From positions 46,708 to 110,707 of the forward strand of contig JAODBP010000260.1 in the NCBI GenBank assembly GCA_025464025.1: a DNA stretch of 64,000 nucleotides, read 5' to 3'. Under the pieces are notes generated by a model. That model was not told where the DNA came from. It saw only the letters and a program-made list of their open reading frames with translations, and searched no databases. The DNA is from Actinomycetes bacterium. Its GTDB lineage: Bacteria; Actinomycetota; Acidimicrobiia; Acidimicrobiales; CADCSY01. Both the position numbers and the translations under genes were made by a program. Of the stretch, positions 18,799 to 26,386 are shown in pieces (position 1 is the first letter of the stretch; the number at the start of each line of letters is the position of its first letter).

Positions 18799-18907
18799 GG
18801 CCCGCCGCGGGGCCCCTCACGTCTGAGTTCTGGACGGTTCTTGGTGACATGCCCCGACAACCGTCCACATCTCGGCGATTCGGCCCGGCAAACGGGACGC
18901 GCGCCGA
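18799..18907. repeat. Dispersed structured repeat, copy 1
   Basis: About 109 bp matching 31864-31971 with three substitutions and one single-base indel. It contains the inverted repeat TGGACGGTT / AACCGTCCA around a 19-nt loop. It lies between the convergent UBP-finger and tag genes. Its right end (GCGCGCCGA) is 1 nt from the tag stop codon. No flanking direct repeat is visible for this copy. It is not coding: the differences do not preserve any frame. Confidence 0.85.
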
Positions 18908-18908
18908 T

Positions 18909-19466
18909 CTACAACGAGCCCGAGTCGGTGCGCACGAGGCAGCCGGCGAGGTGGTCGTCGACCAGCCCGCAGGCCTGCATGGCGGCATAGGCCGTGGTCG
19001 GCCCGACGAAGCGGAAGCCGTGGGCCTTGAGCGCCTTGGCCAGCGCCTTCGACTCGGGCGTGGTGGCCGGCAGGTCGCCGAGGCGCTCGATCGGCGCCCG
19101 GGCCTCGGTCGGTGCGAACGACCAGATCAGGTCGGGGAGCGAGGAGCCGGCGTCGCGGAGGTCGAGGGTGGCGCGGGCGTTGGCGATGGTGGCCTCGATC
19201 TTGGCCCGGTTGCGCACGATCGACGCGTCGGCGAGCAGCCGCTCGACGTCGTGGGGCCCGAACTCGGCCACCACCTCGGGGTCGAAGCCAGCGAAGGCGG
19301 CCCGGAAGCCATCGCGCTTGCGGAGGATGGTGATCCACGACAGGCCGGACTGGAACGCCTCGAGCGAGATCCGCTCGTACAGCCCACGCTCGTCGCGCAC
19401 CGGCACGCCCCACTCGGTGTCGTGGTAGCGCTCGTAGACCTCGTCACCGTCCCCGAAGCAACGCAT
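18909..19466 (-). CDS. tag: DNA-3-methyladenine glycosylase I
   Basis: 185 residues from the ATG at 19466. Tag family: MRCFGDGDEVYERYHDTEWGVP at the start, LSWITILRKRDGFRAAF, and a C-terminal PTTAYAAMQACGLVDDH segment. The zinc ligands of E. coli Tag have clear counterparts (Cys near residue 3, His in YHDTEWG, then His and Cys in DDHLAGC). The catalytic Glu in the TEWGVP motif is present. It removes 3-methyladenine in base-excision repair. The stop codon abuts the dispersed repeat. Confidence 0.94.
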   Translation of the reverse strand: MRCFGDGDEVYERYHDTEWGVPVRDERGLYERISLEAFQSGLSWITILRKRDGFRAAFAGFDPEVVAEFGPHDVERLLADASIVRNRAKIEATIANARATLDLRDAGSSLPDLIWSFAPTEARAPIERLGDLPATTPESKALAKALKAHGFRFVGPTTAYAAMQACGLVDDHLAGCLVRTDSGSL

Positions 19467-19491
19467 CGGGACGACGATACGGTCATCGGTC

Positions 19492-19911
19492 ATGAGTGAG
19501 ATGAACGACTGGAACAAGCAGGTCATCGACGAGTTCCGCGCCAACGGCGGCAAGGTCGCCCAGTTCGGCGACGCCGACATGGTCATCCTCCACCACACCG
19601 GGGCGAAGTCGGGCACGGCCCGGGAGACGCCCCTCGTGTCGCGCGTCGAGGGCGACAAGGTGGTCGTCTTCGCCTCGAAGGCCGGCGCCCCGACCCACCC
19701 CGACTGGTACCACAACCTCGTGGCCAACCCTCGGACGAAGGTCGAGATCGGCAACGAGACGCGCGACGTCGTGGCCCGGGTCGCCGAGGGCGAGGAGCAC
19801 GACCGGCTCTGGGCCCGCCAGAAGGAGGAGATGCCCGGCTTCGCCGAGTACGAGGAGAAGGTCGCCGGGGCCCGCGTGATCCCGGTCGTCGTCCTCGAGC
19901 CGGCGAGCTAG
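19492..19911 (+). CDS. Deazaflavin (F420)-dependent nitroreductase family protein
   Basis: 139 residues, ATG start. It belongs to the Ddn-like split-barrel family: MVILHHTGAKSGTARETPLV, FASKAGAPTHPDWYHNLVANP and VEIG. These are the motifs that hold F420 in mycobacterial Ddn, and Tyr/Trp residues near the deazaflavin are conserved. It reduces quinones or other acceptors with F420H2; the natural substrate is unknown. Its TAG stop shares a CTAG with the opposing gene's TAG. Confidence 0.9.
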   Translation: MSEMNDWNKQVIDEFRANGGKVAQFGDADMVILHHTGAKSGTARETPLVSRVEGDKVVVFASKAGAPTHPDWYHNLVANPRTKVEIGNETRDVVARVAEGEEHDRLWARQKEEMPGFAEYEEKVAGARVIPVVVLEPAS

Positions 19912-20666
19912 GCCCCTCGGGGCACCTCGAACCACACCGTCTTGCCGCGGGTCCGGGTGATCACGCCCCAGTTCGAGCTCAGCATCTCGACGAGGGCGAG
20001 GCCCCGGCCCGACTCGGCCTCGTCGGTGGCCACCCGCGGCGCGATTGGCCGCTCGTCCTCGTCCGACACGCTGACCCGGACCACGTCGGCGAACAGCTCG
20101 ACGCCGAGGTGGCAGGTCGTGCGGGCGTGGGCGACGACGTTGGTCACCAGCTCGCTGGTGAGGAGCACGAGGGTGTCGAGGGCGGCATCGGGCACCTCGG
20201 CGATCAACGCCGACGTGAGCGCCTGGCGGGCCTGCCCCGCGCTGCGGGGCTCGGCCGGCAGCTCGCGCTCGAGCACGGCCTCGACGGCGCCGAGGACGCC
20301 GGCCAGGTCGTGGATGTCGGCGGCCAGGGCGGCCACGTTGCGGCCCTTCTCGAGGTAGCCGATGGCGCCGGCCTCCCGAGCGGCCGGGCCCATCTCGTCG
20401 ACCGGGAAGCCGGAGAGGATCACGACCTTCACCTGCGGCACCGCCTCGCGCAGGGCGGGCAGGGCGGTCAGGCCGTCCATCACCGGCATGGCGAGGTCGA
20501 GCACCACGACGTCGGGCTGGTGCTCGGCGGCCAGGGCGATGGCCTCCTCGCCGTCGGCCGCCTCGGCGACCACGTCGAAGCGGCCGTCCTGCTCCATCAG
20601 GATGCGCAGCAGGGCCCGGATGTCCTCGACGTCGTCGACCAGGAGCGTGCGGAGCCGGGCGACCAT
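19908..20666 (-). CDS. Response regulator receiver fused to an RsbW-like ATPase domain
   Basis: 252 residues. An N-terminal REC domain (about 1-120) has the acidic pocket (VDDVEDI), the phospho-acceptor VVVLDLAMP and a conserved Lys (GYLEKG). A C-terminal HATPase_c_2 domain (about 135-252) of the anti-sigma/RsbW type shows LLTSELVTNVVAHA and GRGLALVEML. A REC-controlled anti-sigma kinase or switch is a reasonable reading. Its ATG overlaps the preceding gene's stop (ATGA), so the two are translated together. Confidence 0.85.
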   Translation of the reverse strand: MVARLRTLLVDDVEDIRALLRILMEQDGRFDVVAEAADGEEAIALAAEHQPDVVVLDLAMPVMDGLTALPALREAVPQVKVVILSGFPVDEMGPAAREAGAIGYLEKGRNVAALAADIHDLAGVLGAVEAVLERELPAEPRSAGQARQALTSALIAEVPDAALDTLVLLTSELVTNVVAHARTTCHLGVELFADVVRVSVSDEDERPIAPRVATDEAESGRGLALVEMLSSNWGVITRTRGKTVWFEVPRGA

Positions 20667-21037
20667 CAGGCCCGCTTCCCTTCCTGGTCGTCGGCCGGGT
20701 GGTGGCGGACCAGGTCGCCGGGGGCGACGGGGTCGCCGGCCCGGAGCAGCTCGCCCACGATCTTGCGGGCGGCGTCGAGGGTGCGGTCGATCGTCGTCGC
20801 CGCTGTCTCCAGGTCGCCCACCTCCACCGCCATCCGAGCCACGACGAGCCCCTGCACCACGTCGTCGTTCAGCTCGATCGCGTCACGCCGACGGCGTTCG
20901 AGCTCCGCCGCCGACGTCGGCGTAGGGGGGGTGGGTCGGGGGTCGATCCCCCCAGTGTGCCGAACCTGGCGCGGGAGCGGGGGCGACGGTCCGTGCCGCC
21001 GGCTCCGGCCACCGTCCGGGACAGGTTCCGTGCGCAC
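20666..21037 (-). CDS. Small HisKA_3-like dimerisation protein without the phospho-histidine
   Basis: Up to 123 residues from the ATG at 21037; a GTG at 20965 would give a 99-residue form without the Pro-rich leader. The helical part RRRDAIELNDDVVQGLVVAR looks like the HisKA_3 helix (usually LHDxxxQ), with Asn where the phospho-acceptor His would be. A second helix follows (ETAATTIDRTLDAARKIV). No ATPase domain is present. It overlaps the REC-ATPase gene by ATGA and probably partners with it; this is inference. Confidence 0.65.
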   Translation of the reverse strand: MRTEPVPDGGRSRRHGPSPPLPRQVRHTGGIDPRPTPPTPTSAAELERRRRDAIELNDDVVQGLVVARMAVEVGDLETAATTIDRTLDAARKIVGELLRAGDPVAPGDLVRHHPADDQEGKRA

Positions 21038-21144
21038 AGGGCGGAAGCCGTTCCTTGGGGTTCCCTCCGAGAAGGGGGGGAATCACAGAAGCCGTGCCGG
21101 AACCCCTCAACGTCGGCCCCGAACCGGTCGAAAGGACAGGTGGA

Positions 21145-23931
21145 ATGACCGGCACTGGCGAGCAGACCGTGACGAGCGACGTCCCCGGGGCGGGCGCCGA
21201 CGTGTTCGCGCTCCTCGACGCCGAGTGGCAGGTGCTGCACGTCTCGGCCCGGACCCGCCGGCTCTTCGGCATCGTCGACGATCGCGTGCTCGGCTCGTCC
21301 GTGTTCGACAACGTCCACCCGGTCGACCTCGAGGTCGCGGCCCAGGCCCTGCTGGCGGCCCGGGCCAACCCGGGCGAGCCCGTGGCGGCCCGGCTCCGGG
21401 TCCGGCCGATCACGGGGCCGTGGCGGCAGGTCGAGATCGTCGTGGCCAACCGGTTGCACGAGGCGGGCGTCGAGGCGTACGTCATCACCGGCACCGATGT
21501 GACCCTCGAGCGGCGGGCCGCCGTGGCCGGGAGCCTCGAGACCCGCCTGCTCGACTCGCTGCCCACCGCGCTGATGGTCACCGACGACGCCGGGGTCATC
21601 GTGCTGTGGAACCGCCGGGCCACCGAGCTCTACGGCTACGAGCCCGAGGAGGTGCTGGGCCACGACATCAACGAGCTGCCCATCGCCGCCCCGACCGAGG
21701 TCCACGGCGAGATCCTCGAGGCCGTCGCCGACGGGGGCCGGTGGACCGGCGAGTTCGTCTCGGCCCGGAAGGACGGCACGGCCATCCCCGTCGTCGTCAC
21801 CGTCGACCGGCTCGATGCTCCCGAGATCGGCTTCCACGGCCTGGTCGGCGCCGGGATCGACAACTCCGAGCGGCGCGCCCTCCAGGTCACGCTGGCCCAC
21901 CAGGCCCTGCACGACCCGTTGACCGGTCTGCCCAACCGCTCGCTGTTCCTCGACCGCCTCGACCAGGCCCTCGCCCGGCTGCGCCGCACCCCGGGGAACA
22001 TCGCTGTGCTGTTCATCGACCTCGACCGGTTCAAGCTCGTGAACGACACGTGCGGCCACCTGGCCGGCGACGAGGTGCTGCGGGCGGTCGGCTCCCTGTT
22101 CGAGGGCGTCGTCCGGCCGATGGACACCGTGGCCCGCCTGGGTGGCGACGAGTTCGCCGTCTGCTGCGAGCAGCTCACCGACCCGGCCGAGGCCGTGCGC
22201 CTGGCCGAGCGGCTGACGGCGGCGGTGTCGCAACCCTTCGTCGTCGAGGACCGCGAGTTCTACGTCACGACGTCGATCGGCATCGTGCTCGGCTCCGGCG
22301 GGGAGGGCGAGTCGGCCACGACCCTGCTGCGCGACGCCGACTCGGCGATGTACCACGCCAAGGAGCGGGGCCGGGGGCGCATCGAGATCTTCGACCGGGG
22401 CATGCGTCTGGAGGTCATCCGCAAGGCCGAGGTGGCCAGCCAGCTCCGCCACGCCCTCGAGCGCGAGGAGCTGGCCCTCTACTACCAGCCGGTCGTCCGG
22501 CTCGCCGACGGTGGGCTCGCCGGCTTCGAGGCGCTCCTCCGCTGGCACCACCCCGAGCGGGGGGTGCTCCTGCCCGGCGAGTTCATGGACGTTGCCGAGG
22601 ACACCAACCTGATCGTGCCGGTGGGCGCGTGGGTCCTCGACGAGGCCGGGCGCCAGCTGGCCAGTTGGCGCGACGAGCTGCCCGAGCACCCGATCACGAT
22701 CAGCGTGAACCTGTCGGCCCGCCAGATCGCCGACGTCGGACTGGTGCCGGTCGTGCGCGACGTGCTGGCCCGCTACGAGCTCGAGCCGTCGCGCCTGTGC
22801 CTGGAGATCACCGAGAGCACGCTGATGGAGGACGCCGCGGCGTCGGTCGCGACGTTGCGGGAGCTGAAGGCCCTCGGCGTCCAGCTCGCCATCGACGACT
22901 TCGGCACCGGGTACTCGTCGCTCGCCTACCTGAAGCGCTTCCCGGTCGACTTCCTGAAGATCGACCGGTCGTTCGTGAGCGGGCTCGACCACGAGACCGA
23001 GGACGCCGTCATCGTCAAGGCCGTCGTCGAGCTCGGTCGGGCCCTCGGCCTCGGCGTCGTCGCCGAGGGCGTCGAGACCGATGCCGAGCTGGCCGAGCTC
23101 CAGCGCATGGGCTGCGAGCTGGCCCAGGGGTACCGCTGGGCCATGCCGTGCCCGCCGGCCGAGGCCGTGCGGCTCGCCGTCGAGTGGCAGGGCACGTCCG
23201 GCACCGAGCCGATGGCTGCCGCGCTGGCCCACGCCGAGGAGCCGGCGTTGCTCACCACGACCGAGCTGCTGTCCGTCCTGACCCATGAGCTGGTGACCCC
23301 GCTCACCGTGGTGAAGGGGCAGTGCGAGCGGCTGGCCGGCCTGGTGGAGGGCGTGCCCGGCGCGGCCGAGGTCGTCGCCGCGGTCGCCCGCAACGCCGAG
23401 CGCATCGAGCACCTCGTGGCCACGCTGGCCGACGCCCAGCAGCTCGACGCCGGGACCATCGCCCTGCGGGTCACGCCGTTCGACATGGTCGAGCTGGTCC
23501 AGGACGTGGTGTCGCTGGCCGTGCCCGAGGACCGCCAGGTCCACCTCGTCGGCATCCCCGAGGCCCACATCGAGGCCGACGGGCGCCGCGTCGAGCAGAT
23601 CGTGGTGAACCTCCTGACCAACGCCCACAAGTTCTCGCCGGCCGACGCGCCCATCGTGGTGTCGTTCGCGGCCGACGACGACGAGGTCACCGTGGTCGTG
23701 TGCGACGAGGGTCCGGGCGTCCCGGCCGAGCGGGTCGGCGACATCTTCCGGAAGTTCGCCCGGCTCGAGCGGACCAAGAAGGGCGTGGGGCTCGGCCTCT
23801 TCATCTCCCGCCGGCTGGCCCGCGCCCACGGCGGCGACCTGCACTACCGCCGACGCCGGCCCGAGGGATCGGAGCTCGTGCTCACCCTCCCGCGCCGAAC
23901 GGCGCCGGGAGCGGGCACGCTGTCTGTGTGA
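21145..23931 (+). CDS. PAS-GGDEF-EAL protein fused to a C-terminal histidine kinase
   Basis: 928 residues from the ATG at 21145, with a purine-rich AGGACAGGTGGA before it. An N-terminal PAS-like region and a second PAS (about 130-235) precede a GGDEF domain with an intact GGDEF motif (about residue 332). An EAL domain follows, with EALLRWHHPERG (about 461), DDFGTGYSSL and EGVET, all apparently catalytic. After EAL comes a complete kinase core: H-box LTHELVTPL (His about 713) and HATPase with DEGPGVP and GVGLGLF. It could make and break c-di-GMP and also phosphorylate a regulator. Cytosolic by sequence. The next gene starts inside its stop codon. Confidence 0.92.
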   Translation: MTGTGEQTVTSDVPGAGADVFALLDAEWQVLHVSARTRRLFGIVDDRVLGSSVFDNVHPVDLEVAAQALLAARANPGEPVAARLRVRPITGPWRQVEIVVANRLHEAGVEAYVITGTDVTLERRAAVAGSLETRLLDSLPTALMVTDDAGVIVLWNRRATELYGYEPEEVLGHDINELPIAAPTEVHGEILEAVADGGRWTGEFVSARKDGTAIPVVVTVDRLDAPEIGFHGLVGAGIDNSERRALQVTLAHQALHDPLTGLPNRSLFLDRLDQALARLRRTPGNIAVLFIDLDRFKLVNDTCGHLAGDEVLRAVGSLFEGVVRPMDTVARLGGDEFAVCCEQLTDPAEAVRLAERLTAAVSQPFVVEDREFYVTTSIGIVLGSGGEGESATTLLRDADSAMYHAKERGRGRIEIFDRGMRLEVIRKAEVASQLRHALEREELALYYQPVVRLADGGLAGFEALLRWHHPERGVLLPGEFMDVAEDTNLIVPVGAWVLDEAGRQLASWRDELPEHPITISVNLSARQIADVGLVPVVRDVLARYELEPSRLCLEITESTLMEDAAASVATLRELKALGVQLAIDDFGTGYSSLAYLKRFPVDFLKIDRSFVSGLDHETEDAVIVKAVVELGRALGLGVVAEGVETDAELAELQRMGCELAQGYRWAMPCPPAEAVRLAVEWQGTSGTEPMAAALAHAEEPALLTTTELLSVLTHELVTPLTVVKGQCERLAGLVEGVPGAAEVVAAVARNAERIEHLVATLADAQQLDAGTIALRVTPFDMVELVQDVVSLAVPEDRQVHLVGIPEAHIEADGRRVEQIVVNLLTNAHKFSPADAPIVVSFAADDDEVTVVVCDEGPGVPAERVGDIFRKFARLERTKKGVGLGLFISRRLARAHGGDLHYRRRRPEGSELVLTLPRRTAPGAGTLSV

Positions 23932-24776
23932 CAGCTGTTGATCCCGCGGTCGCGCGGCGGATGTGGCACCTGCTGGAGCCGTACCACGCGCCGGTGTACT
24001 TCGCCCCCGAGGTGACCGACGCCATGCGGGCGGTCGGGCTCAAGGGCTTCTGGATGGGCTACTTCGCCGGACGCTCGGCACCGCTCGGCGACATCGGGCC
24101 CGAGGTGGTCACTGCCCTGTTCTTCGGCTTCCACCCGGCGATGGTGGCTCGGGCCCTGCCCGATGCGTGGGCCCTGGCCTCGCCCGAGGAGGTCCTGTCG
24201 GCGCGACTGACGGCCGTGGGCGCCGCCCTCGAACGGGTGCTGGGCGACGCCGTGAAGAGCCCGGCGATCGCCGAGGCGGCCGAGTTGGCCCGCACCGCGG
24301 CCGCCGGCTGCGAGCTCGCCGCCCGCCCGCTCCACGCCGCCCACGCCTCGCTGGACTGGCCGGACGAACCCCACCTCGTGCTGTGGCACGCCGCCACCCT
24401 GCTGCGCGAGCACCGGGGCGACGGGCACGTGGTCGCCCTGGCGGCCGAGGGGCTCGACGGGTGCAGCGCCCACGTGGCCGCCGTCGAGATCGGGGCGGTG
24501 CCGCGGGAGTCGCTCCAGCCCAACCGCGGGTGGAGCGACGACGAGTGGGAGGCGGCCCGGCGCCGGTTGGCCGGGCTCGACCTGGCCGACCTCCGCATGC
24601 GCGTCGAGATCCGCACCGACCGCCTGGCCGTCAGCCCGTGGGCACACCTGGGCCCTGACGGCACCGAACGGCTCGCGGCCCTCCTCGAGCCGGTGGCCGC
24701 CCGCATCGTCGCCGACGGCGTCGTCCCTGTCCCCAACCCCATGGGCGCCCCGTGGCCGCCCCGTCCGCTGCAGTAG
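23928..24776 (+). CDS. SCO6745-like protein of unknown function
   Basis: 282 residues from a GTG at 23928 overlapping the previous stop (GTGA). It begins RRMWHLLEPYHAPVYFAPEV and continues GLKGFWMGYFAGRSAPLG, a pattern shared by the actinobacterial SCO6745/SalK-like family. It is helical with no membrane segment. No enzyme motif is recognised. Translational coupling to the c-di-GMP/kinase fusion suggests a functional link. Confidence 0.7.
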   Translation: MTAVDPAVARRMWHLLEPYHAPVYFAPEVTDAMRAVGLKGFWMGYFAGRSAPLGDIGPEVVTALFFGFHPAMVARALPDAWALASPEEVLSARLTAVGAALERVLGDAVKSPAIAEAAELARTAAAGCELAARPLHAAHASLDWPDEPHLVLWHAATLLREHRGDGHVVALAAEGLDGCSAHVAAVEIGAVPRESLQPNRGWSDDEWEAARRRLAGLDLADLRMRVEIRTDRLAVSPWAHLGPDGTERLAALLEPVAARIVADGVVPVPNPMGAPWPPRPLQ

Positions 24777-24877
24777 GGGTCGGCTTCCGAGTCACGACAC
24801 CAACCCAGGAGGCGCCAAGGAACCTCCAAGGATCCGCTCGCATGCTTCGCTCACCCCTACGAACGAGGCGGAGCGCC

Positions 24878-25678
24878 ATGACGAACGATCAAGCAACGAC
24901 AGGTCCCGACGAGCAGCCCCAGGCACGGCGACGGCTTTCGAGCACGAGGAGCCGATGGATGGTGGTCGCCGCGGCCGCCGCGGTGCTCTGCGCGGTGATC
25001 GGACTCGCCGTCGGTCTCAACCCGTCCCGCTCGGCGACCGCGGCGCAGAACGTGACGGCCAGCGCTCCGACCACGGCCCCGGCCACCGCCGGCGGCCCGG
25101 CCGGTGGTCCTCGGTCCGGCGGCGGGACATCCAACGTCCGCTCTGCCCCGGCCGCCGGCGGTGCCGCCGGCACGGTCAGCGACGTGTCGACGTCGAGCTT
25201 CACCCTCACGACGCCGGCCGGCAAGGCGATGACCGTGAACGAGGCGTCGACCACGATCTACCAGGACGGGACGAGCTCGACCTCGACGGGGACGGTGACG
25301 GCGGGTGACACCGTCCTGGTGCTCGGGACGACCGGTGGCACGACCATCACCGCCACACGGGTCATCGTGCACCCGACGGGTGACTACAGCGCGGCGGCCT
25401 CCACGGCCGCCGGGGTCGTCCCCTTCCAGCAGGGAGCACCCTCCGCGGCGAAGCAGGACGGTCAGGTCCCGGCGAACTACACCGAGGGGTCGGGGACCGT
25501 CGTCAGCGGGACCACCGCGGACCAAGCGACGGAAGCCGCGCTCGCCGCCTACCCCGGAGGCATCGTCGACCGGGTCGTGCAGCTGAGCGACGGCACGTAC
25601 GAGGTCCACAACATCGGCGTCAACTGGCCGCACCACGTCTTCGTGAACCAGGACTTCAAGGTGGTCGGCGCCAACTAG
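24878..25678 (+). CDS. Membrane-anchored DUF5666-like protein with PepSY-like tail
   Basis: 266 residues from the ATG at 24878, with an AGGCGGAG upstream. One transmembrane helix (about 27-48) follows a short charged N-terminus, then a Gly/Ala/Thr-rich extracytoplasmic linker. A beta-rich segment (about 88-170: GTVSDVSTSSFTLTT, GDTVLVLG) looks like DUF5666. The C-terminal 60 residues (ATEAALAAYPGGIVDRVVQL...YEVHNI) resemble a PepSY-type domain. It converges on the OmpR-type regulator gene. The role is unknown; similar proteins sit beside two-component systems. Confidence 0.7.
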   Translation: MTNDQATTGPDEQPQARRRLSSTRSRWMVVAAAAAVLCAVIGLAVGLNPSRSATAAQNVTASAPTTAPATAGGPAGGPRSGGGTSNVRSAPAAGGAAGTVSDVSTSSFTLTTPAGKAMTVNEASTTIYQDGTSSTSTGTVTAGDTVLVLGTTGGTTITATRVIVHPTGDYSAAASTAAGVVPFQQGAPSAAKQDGQVPANYTEGSGTVVSGTTADQATEAALAAYPGGIVDRVVQLSDGTYEVHNIGVNWPHHVFVNQDFKVVGAN

Positions 25679-25687
25679 TGGCCTGAC

Positions 25688-26386
25688 CTACGAGGCGAAG
25701 CGGTAGCCGACCCCTCGGACGTTGTGGATCCACTTCGGGTTCGTGGGGTCGGTCTCCAGCTTCAACCGCACCCGGCGCACGTGCTCGGTCACCGTGGCCG
25801 GCACCTGCCAGTCCTCCGACGAGCCCCACACCTCGCTGAGCAGCTCCTGGCGGGAGAACACCCGGCGGGGGTGGGCGGCGAGGAAGGCGAGCAGGTCGAA
25901 CTCCCGCTTGGTGAGCTCGACCTTGCGGCCGTCGACGGTGACCTCGCGGGCCGAGCGGTCGATGGTCAGCCCCTCGTGGGTCAGGATGTCGGCTTCGGTG
26001 GTGTCGACCGCCCCGTGCTCGGCCCGGCGCAGGACGGTGCGGATGCGGGCGATGAGCTCGCGGGCCGAGAACGGCTTGAGCACGTAGTCGTCGGCGCCCC
26101 GCTCGAGGCCGGCCACCCGGTCCTGCTCGAGCCGCCGGCCGGTGAGCACGATCACGGGGAGCTCGCCGCGCCGCCGCACGGCGCTGAGCACGTCGAGCCC
26201 GTCGAGGTCGGGCAGGTCGAGGTCGAGGAGCACGATGTCGGGCGGGTCGGCGCCGACGGCCAGCAGTGCGCTCGCGCCGTCGGCGGCCGTCTGCACGACC
26301 ATCCCCTCGGCTTCCAGCGTCTCCCTCAGGAAGCCCTGCAGGTCGACGTCGTCCTCCGCCACGAGGACGCGTATGGGGGTGCTCAT
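25688..26386 (-). CDS. OmpR/PhoB-family response regulator
   Basis: 232 residues. The receiver domain (about 1-120) has AEDD, the phospho-acceptor VLLDLDLP, the switch Thr (VLTGR) and Lys (VLKPF). The C-terminal winged helix (about 135-230) shows LTKREFDLLAFLAAHPRRVFSRQELL and IHNVRGVGYRF. Its ATG overlaps the stop of the upstream hybrid kinase (ATGA), so the 1203-residue protein is its probable cognate kinase. Confidence 0.93.
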   Translation of the reverse strand: MSTPIRVLVAEDDVDLQGFLRETLEAEGMVVQTAADGASALLAVGADPPDIVLLDLDLPDLDGLDVLSAVRRRGELPVIVLTGRRLEQDRVAGLERGADDYVLKPFSARELIARIRTVLRRAEHGAVDTTEADILTHEGLTIDRSAREVTVDGRKVELTKREFDLLAFLAAHPRRVFSRQELLSEVWGSSEDWQVPATVTEHVRRVRLKLETDPTNPKWIHNVRGVGYRFAS

